DNA of 64,000 nt from Streptantibioticus rubrisoli (GTDB taxonomy: Bacteria; Actinomycetota; Actinomycetes; Streptomycetales; Streptomycetaceae). A program made the translations under genes and the position numbers. The notes beneath the pieces are model-generated. The model made no database searches and was not told the DNA's origin. It was given only the letters and a program-made list of their open reading frames with translations. Shown one piece after another: positions 57,636-64,000 of the stretch. How positions within the stretch are numbered: position 1 is the first letter of the stretch; each line of letters opens with the position of its first letter. Location: NCBI RefSeq assembly GCF_024436055.1, contig NZ_JANFNH010000017.1, forward strand, positions 49,643 to 113,642, in the 5' to 3' direction.

Positions 57636-59032
57636 CGTTTGTCTCCAGGGGTCTCGTCGGGCAGGGCGGACGGCGAAACGGGAGTCGGCACCGGGAGCGG
57701 CCCGGCGGCGGGAGGCGCCGGGCGCGGCGCCGGTGTGGTCGGCACGGCCGGGGGCAGGGGGGCGGCCACCGGGGGGAAGCGCACCGGCAGCGCGGTGAGC
57801 GCCCGCTGGAAGGGACCGGGGCGCCACTCCAACTCCTCGGCCGGTACGGCCAGTTCGATGTCCGGCAGCCGGTCGAGCAGCCGCTCCATGGCGACCGCCG
57901 CGATGATCCGCGCCTCGCGGCGGGCCGGGCAGGAGTGCGGTCCCGCGCTCCACGCGAGGTGGGCGCGGTTGCCGGAGCGCCGGTCGGCGGCGAGGCTGGG
58001 ATCGGTGGTGGCGGCGGCGAAGCTGATGACCACCGGCTCGCCCTCGCGCAGCGGGTATCCGGCCACCTCGGTGTCGTAGAACGGGTAGTGCACGCCGTAG
58101 TTGGCCATCGGCGGGTCGGTCCACAGCACCTCGTCGAGCGCGTCCTCCACCGGTAGGCCGCCAGCCCCCAGGTCTCCGGCGAACCGGTCGTCGGACAGCA
58201 GCAGCCGCAGGCCGTTGGCGATCAGGTTGTGCATCGGCTCGTTGCCCGCGCCCATCAGCACCACGAGCTGGTGGATCATCTCCTCGTCGGTCAAACGGGC
58301 CTCATGGGCCATCAGCCAGGAGACCAGATCCGCGCCGGGCCGCTTCCGCTTCTGCTCGACGAGGGTGACCAGGGTGTTGGTGAGGAGTTGGTCGGCCGCC
58401 TCCGCGTCGATTCCGTCGAAGATCCCCTGCAGGCCCTCCTGCAGCCGATCACCCAGCTCGGGCGGGCAGCCGAAGATCTGGTTCATCACCAACTGGGGTA
58501 GCAGCCGGGCGTAGTCGGCCAGCAGATCGGCCTGTCCGGTCGGGCCGAACCGGTCGATGACGGCGTCAGCGCTGCGTTCCACATAGCCCCGCAGCGCATG
58601 CGGGTCGACCCTCGCCAGACAGTCGTCGATGGCGCCGCGCAGCCGTTGGTGCCGATCGCCCTCCGCGTAGAGGGCGTTGGGCCGCCAGGTCATCATCGGC
58701 ACCACGGGGTTGTCCTGCGACACCCGCCCGTCGGCCAGTGCCCGCCAGCGCCGGGCGTCCTTGCCGAACGTCTCGGTGCTGCGCAGCACGTGCAGCGCGG
58801 CGTCGTAGCCGAGCACCAAGGTGGCGTCGACGCCGGGCGCCAACTGCACCGGCGCCAGCGGGCCTTGGCGGCGCAGCCGCTGGTAGACCGCGCCGGGATC
58901 GCGGGCGAAGTCCACGCCGTACAGCGGGGTGGCGCCGGACCCGTTGGGGTACGCGGGGTAACTGGACTGCCGGGGCCGGTGGGCCGGGCAGCCGGGCGGT
59001 GCGAGGGCGTCGTCCGGGGGACGGTTGGTCAC
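57509..59032 (-). CDS. Atypical cytochrome P450, CYP157-like, lacking ExxR
   Basis: A 507-residue P450-fold protein. The heme loop is AWSAGPHSCPAR (Cys near 367) and the I-helix has VLMGAGNEPMHN in place of the usual AGxxT. At the K-helix it reads DEVLW (300-304), so the Arg of ExxR is replaced by Trp; that is known from CYP157 members. After the core (about residue 420) comes an 85-residue Pro/Ala-rich tail, part of which overlaps the next gene. Start GTG 59032 overlaps the cvnD stop by four bases. Confidence 0.88.
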   Translation of the reverse strand: MTNRPPDDALAPPGCPAHRPRQSSYPAYPNGSGATPLYGVDFARDPGAVYQRLRRQGPLAPVQLAPGVDATLVLGYDAALHVLRSTETFGKDARRWRALADGRVSQDNPVVPMMTWRPNALYAEGDRHQRLRGAIDDCLARVDPHALRGYVERSADAVIDRFGPTGQADLLADYARLLPQLVMNQIFGCPPELGDRLQEGLQGIFDGIDAEAADQLLTNTLVTLVEQKRKRPGADLVSWLMAHEARLTDEEMIHQLVVLMGAGNEPMHNLIANGLRLLLSDDRFAGDLGAGGLPVEDALDEVLWTDPPMANYGVHYPFYDTEVAGYPLREGEPVVISFAAATTDPSLAADRRSGNRAHLAWSAGPHSCPARREARIIAAVAMERLLDRLPDIELAVPAEELEWRPGPFQRALTALPVRFPPVAAPLPPAVPTTPAPRPAPPAAGPLPVPTPVSPSALPDETPGDKRWTASPMSSTRPAATPPEKRPGSPSAARRRGWNFLARWWRGQ

Positions 59033-59628
59033 GCGTGCTCCTGGCGGTTGCGGGAGTACAGGTACTGGACGAGCGAGATCAGCGCCTCGGTGGACGACCT
59101 GCGGTCGCGGGCGTCACAGGTCACCAACGGGGTTTCGGGCAACAGGTCGAGCGCCTCGCGCAACTCCTCCTCGGCGTACACCGGTGCGCCGTCGAAGTGG
59201 TTGACGGCGACCGCGTACGGCACACCGTGCTCCTCCAGCAGGCCCATCACGTCGAAGGAGTGCTCAAGGCGCCGGGTGTCGGCGAGCACCAGGGCGCCCA
59301 GCGCGCCGTAGGTCATGTCCCGCCACAGCTGGGTGAAGCGCCGCTGGCCGGGAGCGCCGAACAGGTAGAGCACCAGATGGTCGTTGAGGGTGAGCCGCCC
59401 GAAGTCCATGGCGACCGTGGTGGTGGTCTTGTCCGGGACACCCGCCAGGTCGTCGGTGAGCGCACCGGCCTGCGTCATGGTCTCCTCGGTGCGCAGCGGC
59501 CGGATCTCCGACAGGGTGCCCACGAATGTGGTCTTGCCCACGGCGAAGTGTCCTACGACGAGCAGCTTGACGGCGGTCCGCACCGTCTCGGGCAGATACA
59601 CGCCGTCAGAGGCGAGCACGGAGCCCAT
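59029..59628 (-). CDS. cvnD: Conservon GTP-binding protein CvnD
   Basis: A 199-residue Ras-like GTPase. LLVVGHFAVGKTTFVG is the P-loop, VAMDFGRL and LFGAPGQRRF switch regions, VNHFDG in place of NKxD. CvnD works with CvnA-C at the membrane in a G-protein-like switch that affects differentiation and secondary metabolism. It overlaps cvnC by 23 bases upstream and the P450 by four downstream. Confidence 0.92.
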   Translation of the reverse strand: MGSVLASDGVYLPETVRTAVKLLVVGHFAVGKTTFVGTLSEIRPLRTEETMTQAGALTDDLAGVPDKTTTTVAMDFGRLTLNDHLVLYLFGAPGQRRFTQLWRDMTYGALGALVLADTRRLEHSFDVMGLLEEHGVPYAVAVNHFDGAPVYAEEELREALDLLPETPLVTCDARDRRSSTEALISLVQYLYSRNRQEHA

Positions 59629-59959
59629 CGAGGACCTCCTGGAGGATGGCTGGTTCGGGGAGTTCGGCGGACGGTATGGGGGAGCGGGTGACGATGTGGC
59701 CGCTGTCCACCAGGTCGCTGAGCAGCACCTTGGTGACGCTCACCGGGATCCGCAGGTGCCCCGCCACCTCGGCGAGGGACAGCGCGCCACCCCGGCACAG
59801 CTCCATGACGCGGCGCTTCTCCGGGCTCAGGCCGCCCGTCTCACCACGTGCGGCGATCACCAGGGTGACCAGGTCGAGGGTGTTGCGGGTCGGATGGGCG
59901 CGGCCGTCGGTGATGACGTACGGCCGTACCAGCCCCCGCCTCCTGCCCGCGGAGGTCAT
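59606..59959 (-). CDS. cvnC: Conservon protein CvnC (DUF742)
   Basis: A 117-residue DUF742 protein: RGLVRPYVITDGRAHPT at the start, ELCRGGALSLAEVAGHLRIP a winged-helix-like part, and SPIPSAELPEPAILQEVLDG the closing signature. ATG 59959 overlaps the cvnB stop by four bases (ATGA). Scaffold or regulator in the conservon complex. Confidence 0.92.
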   Translation of the reverse strand: MTSAGRRRGLVRPYVITDGRAHPTRNTLDLVTLVIAARGETGGLSPEKRRVMELCRGGALSLAEVAGHLRIPVSVTKVLLSDLVDSGHIVTRSPIPSAELPEPAILQEVLDGLRARL

Positions 59960-60378
59960 GCGGTCCTGCCCACGTCCTGCCGTGGCGGACTGGTCAACTC
60001 CTTGCCCAACCGGTCGACCAGCTTGTGCATGCGGAACGTGACCGCTTCCATGTCCACGTCGGCCGCGGCGGACACCGCCAGGTACGCGCCGGGCCCGGCC
60101 GCCACCAGGAAGACGAACCCGTCCACGAACTCGATCAGGGTCTGCCGCCAGGCGGTGTCCGGGTCGTCGCAGAACTCGGCGGTGGAGCGGCTGATCGACT
60201 GGAGCCCGGCCAGCGCGGCGGCCTGCCGCTCCGACTCGTCCCGGCTGATGCCCTTGGAGTGCGCCCGCAGCATTCCGTCGGCGGACAGCAGGATCGCGTG
60301 CCGGGCGCCGGGGACGGCCAGTGCGTCGTCCAGCATCCAGCCGAGCCGGTCGTTGGAGGTCTCGTGCAGTCCGTTCAT
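59956..60378 (-). CDS. cvnB: Conservon roadblock/LC7 protein CvnB
   Basis: A 140-residue roadblock-fold protein: LGWMLDDALAVPGARHAILLSADG (core PGARHAILLSADG), DESERQAAALAGLQSISRS and DGFVFLVAAGPGAYLAV. Thought to stimulate the partner GTPase CvnD. ATG 60378 overlaps the cvnA stop by four bases. Confidence 0.93.
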   Translation of the reverse strand: MNGLHETSNDRLGWMLDDALAVPGARHAILLSADGMLRAHSKGISRDESERQAAALAGLQSISRSTAEFCDDPDTAWRQTLIEFVDGFVFLVAAGPGAYLAVSAAADVDMEAVTFRMHKLVDRLGKELTSPPRQDVGRTA

Positions 60379-61730
60379 GTGTGGGGATTCCCTTCGTGGT
60401 CCGATGAGGAGGCACGGCCGGACCGGGTGCCGCGGGCGAACGCCCCGATGATCGCGGCGGCGTCCTGCGCCGAGCGGCCCTGCGGGGCCTCGGGCGCCGG
60501 CCGCTCGGCCGCCGCGGCGGGTTCCGTCAGCGGCTGCCTGCGGCGGCGCTTGGGCAGGCCGCCCGCGGTCGAGCCGTACACCGGGGCGGGCTCGGCGCCC
60601 GACGGCTGGGCGCCGTCGCTTTCCGGAACGAGTTCGGGCACCGCCACCGGGCCGCTCGGGCGTTTGGGCGCCGCATGCCGGGCGGTGGACGGCGCACGGG
60701 TGCGCACCGAGTCGGCGCCCTCGTCGGGCACCGGGGCGAGCAGCGCGCTGGGCAGGAAGACCACCGCCCGCACCCCGCCGTACGGGGAGCGGGTGTCGAC
60801 CGAGACGCTGAAGCCGTAGCGGGCGGCGAGCACGCCGATGGCGGCGAAGCCGAACTGCGGCGGGTCGCCGAGCCGGGTGATGTCCACGCTCTGCCCGGCG
60901 CCGGTCAGCAACTCGGTGGCCCGGCGGATCTCCTGCTCGATCAGACCGACACCGGCGTCGTCGATGACGATGGCCGTGCCGTTGTGCGCGGGTTGCAGGT
61001 TGACCTGCACGGTGGTGTTGGGCTGCGAGTGGCGGGCGGCGTTGTCCAGCAGCTCCGCGACGGTGAGCACGACCGGTTCGACGGCCCTGCTGACCACGGC
61101 GACCTCGACCTGCGCGTGCACCTCGACCCGGCGGTAGTCGCGGATCCGGGAGGTCGCGCCGCGCACCACGTCCTCCAGCGAGGAGGCGGCGCGCTGGCGC
61201 CCCGGCCATGAGCCGCACAGCACGGCGATGGCCTGCGCGCGGCGGCCGAACTGGGCGTTGGTGTGGTCGATCGCCAACAGGTCCTGCAGCACATCGGGGT
61301 TGTCGTGCCGCTCCTGCATCTCGGAGATGGCCAACTGCTGTTCGTTGGCGAGGCCCTGCAGGGCGCGCATCGAGGCCATCAGCGCGGCCTTCGCCGACTG
61401 GTCCGCACGCGCCTGAGCGGTCTGCGCGGCCCGGCTGAACAGGTCGGACACCATCTTCAGACTGTTCGCGTACTCGGACCCGGCGAGGTGGCCGTGCAGC
61501 AGTCCCGGCGCTCCGGCGGGCTGGTGCGGACCGGCCTCCATGAGCGCGGGCAGCCGGACGGTGGCCAGATGGCGGACTTCCTCGTCACGGGAGCGCACGC
61601 TGTCTTCCAGTGAGGCGACGCTCCGGCGCAACCGGGCACTGATCTGCCGTTGGCGTATCAGCAGGACCACGACGGCCAGTGCACCGGCCAGTAGGCACCA
61701 GAACACCGCCTCCGGTATGTGTCGTGTCAT
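60375..61730 (-). CDS. cvnA: Conservon sensor histidine kinase-like CvnA
   Basis: A 451-residue membrane protein: one N-terminal helix (VFWCLLAGALAVVVLLI), a coiled region, a dimerisation part with AIDHTNAQFGRR near 175, and a HATPase domain with ELLDNAARHS at about 225-234 and IDDAGVGL. The last 110 residues are a disordered Pro/Ala/Arg tail. The usual phospho-acceptor H-box reads DHTNAQFGRR, as in other conservon kinases. ATG 61730 has GAGGAT upstream. It opens a six-gene operon with overlaps at every junction. Confidence 0.92.
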   Translation of the reverse strand: MTRHIPEAVFWCLLAGALAVVVLLIRQRQISARLRRSVASLEDSVRSRDEEVRHLATVRLPALMEAGPHQPAGAPGLLHGHLAGSEYANSLKMVSDLFSRAAQTAQARADQSAKAALMASMRALQGLANEQQLAISEMQERHDNPDVLQDLLAIDHTNAQFGRRAQAIAVLCGSWPGRQRAASSLEDVVRGATSRIRDYRRVEVHAQVEVAVVSRAVEPVVLTVAELLDNAARHSQPNTTVQVNLQPAHNGTAIVIDDAGVGLIEQEIRRATELLTGAGQSVDITRLGDPPQFGFAAIGVLAARYGFSVSVDTRSPYGGVRAVVFLPSALLAPVPDEGADSVRTRAPSTARHAAPKRPSGPVAVPELVPESDGAQPSGAEPAPVYGSTAGGLPKRRRRQPLTEPAAAAERPAPEAPQGRSAQDAAAIIGAFARGTRSGRASSSDHEGNPHT

Positions 61731-61951
61731 CAGATCCTCGGGACGGGGGCGGGGGATCACGGCCTGTGCGGCGGATCTTACCCAAGGCCACCGCACGTCT
61801 GAGCGAGAAGCGAATGGTCAACCGCCTTATCACTGGCGGCATTTGGGGTGAGGTAGGGGTCGTAAGGGGGTGAGTAGGGGGTTGGTCGGCGTCGCTGTCC
61901 GCTACTGACCTGCGACTTCCTGTACCGGTCATATGTCGGCGGCCAAACATT

Positions 61952-61962
61952 TCGGTGACCGA
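61952..61962. promoter_or_regulatory. Short palindrome upstream of MFS-MarR pair, candidate operator
   Basis: TCGGT-G-ACCGA, 43 bases before the MFS start, in an AT-richer stretch between the divergent cvnA and MFS genes. Flanked by ACAT and ATGT at slightly uneven distance. A MarR site is possible. Confidence 0.3.
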
Positions 61963-62005
61963 TGTAACCTGGAAGTGTCGGACACCACGCCGCGAGGGAG
62001 AACTC

Positions 62006-63436
62006 ATGAGGGGTCCGCTGACCCCGGCGCCGCCACGCCGCCGCCCCTGGCCCACGTTCCTGCTCCACGAACGCCCCCGGCCGGACCGGATCCGCAACCG
62101 CCCCGGCGCCTGGTGGCTGGCGGTGGGCACGGTCTGCTTCGGCGCCTTCATGGGCCAGCTCGACGCCAGTATCGTCACGCTCACCTACCGCGGGCTGCGC
62201 ACCGAGTTCCACGCACCGCTGGCCGCCGTCGAGTGGGTCTCGCTGGCCTATCTGCTCGCCCTGGTCGCCCTGTTGGTGCCGATGGGGCGGCTCGCCGACG
62301 CGCACGGGCGCAAGCTGCTCTACCTCTACGGGTTCGTGGTGTTCACCGCGGCCTCCGCGGCCTGCGGTCTGGCGCCCACGCTCGGCGCCCTGGTCGGCTT
62401 CCGCGTGGTGCAGGCGGTCGGCGCGGCCATGATGCAGGCCAACAGCGTGGCGCTGGTGGCCACCAGCGCGCCACGCGACCGGATGCGGACCGCGCTGGGC
62501 GTACAGGCCGCGGCCCAGGCGCTCGGCCTGGCGCTCGGTCCCACCGTCGGCGGCGCCCTGGTCTCCACCCTCGGCTGGCGCTGGGTCTTCGGCATCAACG
62601 TGCCCATCGGCGTGGTGGCCCTGGTCGCGGGCCACTACCTGCTGCCCAGGACCCGCAGCCGCAACACGGCCCGAAGCTTCGACTGGCCGGGGCTCGCGCT
62701 GCTCGCGCTGGCCACCACCGCCGCGCTGCTGGGCGTCTCGGCAGCCTCCGGACTCGCCGTGCCCGGCTGGGGCGCGGCCGTACTGTTCGCCGTCGCGCTG
62801 GCCGCGGGCTGGGGCTTCGTCGTACGGCAGGGGCGGGCCGCCACGCCGCTGCTCGACCTGGCGCTGCTGCGGCTGCGTCCGGTGGCGGCCGGGCTCGTGG
62901 GGGCGCTGTGCGGGTATCTGGTGCTGTTCGGGCCGCTGGTGTTGGTGCCGGTGGTACTGACCGGTGCGGGCTCCTCCGAACTCGCGGCCGGGCTGGTACT
63001 GACCGCGCTGCCCGCCGGGTTCGCGGTGGCGGCCACCGGCGCGGACCGGCTGCTGCCGCACGGGATGAGCGACCGGGGGCGGTGCGTGGTGGGCGCCGCG
63101 CTGTGCGCCGGGACGTTGGGGGTGCTGCTCGTGGTGCCGTTGGGCGCGGTGTGGCTGACGCCGCTGTTGGCGGTGCTGGGGGTCGGGCTGGGCGTTTTCA
63201 CGCCCGCCAACAACACGCTGATCATGGGGGCGGTGCCCAGCAGTTCCTCCGGTACCGGGGGCGGTCTGGTCAACATGGCGCGCGGGCTCGGCACCGCGCT
63301 CGGGGTGGCGCTGGTGACCCTCGCGCTGCACCTTTCGATGGGGTACGGGGCGCGGCTGGCGCTCGTCCTGCTGCTCGCGGCCGCGGCGCTGGCGGCTCTC
63401 GCGGCCTGGTGCAGTCCACGAGCGACTAGGGTCTAG
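62006..63436 (+). CDS. MFS efflux transporter
   Basis: A 476-residue major facilitator with about 14 helices. FMGQLDASIVTLTYRGL is motif D1, MGRLADAHGRKLLYLYG motif A and ALGPTVGGAL motif C, so a drug:H+ antiporter is likely. ATG 62006 is preferred because GCGAGGGAG is just upstream; an earlier in-frame ATG at 61955 lies in the promoter region. The MarR gene begins two bases after the stop. Confidence 0.9.
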   Translation: MRGPLTPAPPRRRPWPTFLLHERPRPDRIRNRPGAWWLAVGTVCFGAFMGQLDASIVTLTYRGLRTEFHAPLAAVEWVSLAYLLALVALLVPMGRLADAHGRKLLYLYGFVVFTAASAACGLAPTLGALVGFRVVQAVGAAMMQANSVALVATSAPRDRMRTALGVQAAAQALGLALGPTVGGALVSTLGWRWVFGINVPIGVVALVAGHYLLPRTRSRNTARSFDWPGLALLALATTAALLGVSAASGLAVPGWGAAVLFAVALAAGWGFVVRQGRAATPLLDLALLRLRPVAAGLVGALCGYLVLFGPLVLVPVVLTGAGSSELAAGLVLTALPAGFAVAATGADRLLPHGMSDRGRCVVGAALCAGTLGVLLVVPLGAVWLTPLLAVLGVGLGVFTPANNTLIMGAVPSSSSGTGGGLVNMARGLGTALGVALVTLALHLSMGYGARLALVLLLAAAALAALAAWCSPRATRV

Positions 63437-63438
63437 TC

Positions 63439-63921
63439 ATGCCGCCCCGGTCCCGATCCTCCGCGCAGTCCCAGGACGCCCGGCTGCTCACCGAAGCCGT
63501 CACCCGGCTGCGGCGGGCGCTGCGGGCTTCCATACGCACCGACTATCCGTGGGAGCAACTTCCCATGGCGCAGGTGGAGTTGCTCCAGGTGCTGGCCGAG
63601 CACTCGCCCGCCAGGATCGGTGATCTCGCGGCGCGGCAGCGGCTGGCCACCAGTACGGTGTCCGGCCTGATAGGCCAGATGATCAATGCGGGCCTGGTGG
63701 CCCGCGCGGTGGACCCCGCTGACCGGCGGGCCTCCGCGGTGACGCTCACCGATGCGGGGCGGGCCCAGCTGGCGGCCTGGGCCGATGCGCATGAGCGGCG
63801 GTTGGACGCCGCGCTGGGGGCACTGGACGAGGGGGAGCGGGAGGTCGTGCGGGCGGCGCTGCCAGCTTTGTTCCGCTTGGCGGAACACCTGGACGAGACG
63901 GCCGCCTCGCGCTGCCGTTAG
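63439..63921 (+). CDS. MarR-family regulator
   Basis: A 160-residue winged-helix regulator: IGDLAARQRLATSTVSGLIG is the recognition helix region and AVDPADRRASAVTLTDAGR the wing with the DRR motif. Two bases after the MFS stop, so co-translated; likely represses the pair. It differs from the MarR protein at 20.5 kb in both length and position after the pump. Confidence 0.9.
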   Translation: MPPRSRSSAQSQDARLLTEAVTRLRRALRASIRTDYPWEQLPMAQVELLQVLAEHSPARIGDLAARQRLATSTVSGLIGQMINAGLVARAVDPADRRASAVTLTDAGRAQLAAWADAHERRLDAALGALDEGEREVVRAALPALFRLAEHLDETAASRCR

Positions 63922-63954
63922 GGGTCGCAGTCACCCCGACCCACCACCGGACAG

Positions 63955-64000
63955 AGCGCGACGGCAACCAAAAGCCCAGGACAAACGGGTGGGCGGGTGG
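63955..64000. repeat. Edge copy of the 98-100-bp repeat unit (partial)
   Basis: GCGCGACGGCAACCAAAAGC, then CCCAGGACAAACGGGTGGGC, resembles the junction of the tandem units at 35.2 kb (CGCAACGGCGCCCAAAGGCC, then CAGGGCAATCGGGTGGGTGG). It is cut by the window end. Confidence 0.6.

Overview
The window is about 64 kb of very GC-rich actinomycete chromosome. It carries rodlin, a conservon (cvnABCD plus two P450s), an HrdA-type sigma factor beside dnaG, a Zur next to glyS, and TTA as a very rare leucine codon. Gene order also follows the conserved Streptomyces core (phoH-ybeY-corC ... era ... leuA ... recO-uppS-zur-glyS ... dusB-ppdK ... dgt-dnaG-sigma). The source is therefore Streptomyces or a close relative in the Streptomycetaceae. 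No insertion sequence, integrase, prophage or CRISPR array was seen.

Region 1 (1-5.2 kb) is accessory carbon metabolism: the end of an adenine/adenosine deaminase, a fused HAD phosphatase/GT20 glycosyltransferase (glucosylglycerol-phosphate synthase/phosphatase-like, with a TTA codon), a convergent family 4 glycosidase and a divergent PfkB sugar kinase. Region 2 (5.3-20.5 kb) is housekeeping: phoH-ybeY-corC, a cysteine-less cytidine-deaminase-like protein, era, a protealysin-like M4 protease with an emfourin-like inhibitor, leuA behind a Leu-rich leader peptide and possible attenuator, a TerB-like protein, recO, uppS, zur and glyS. A divergent MFS/XRE pair splits the phoH-to-era run. Region 3 (20.5-27.4 kb) is an efflux and regulator island: MarR-MFS, an aldo/keto reductase-TetR operon behind a clear palindromic operator, a NADAR protein, and a second MFS/XRE pair.

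Region 4 (27.4-46.7 kb) holds dusB, ppdK, a lipoprotein deacetylase, a KimA-like permease, an SDR, a sugar ABC importer without its own ATPase (TTA codon in the binding-protein gene, 17-bp palindrome upstream), a phosphotriesterase-like hydrolase, MgtC, a membrane-anchored esterase behind a folded leader RNA, rodlin, SanA/YdcF, GGCT and dgt. Region 5 (47-56.4 kb) holds a ferredoxin-reductase-like flavoprotein, dnaG, hrdA-like sigma, xylulokinase, a YtxH protein, two tRNA-Asn, one tRNA with a CAT anticodon, a membrane-anchored unknown and an alpha/beta hydrolase. Region 6 (56.4-64 kb) is the conservon read leftward with overlapping genes, then an MFS-MarR pair.

Intergenic space is rich in repeats. 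One roughly 115-bp family occurs four times beside gene ends; another roughly 100-bp unit is tandem at 35.2 kb and recurs at the right edge; two large inverted-repeat elements lie at 35.0 kb and 46.8-47.3 kb. The most notable points are the uncharacterised leader RNA at 41.4 kb, the leuA attenuator, the catalytically stripped deaminase in the era neighbourhood, the emfourin-protease pair, the P450 lacking the ExxR arginine, and two genes with a TTA at codon 12.
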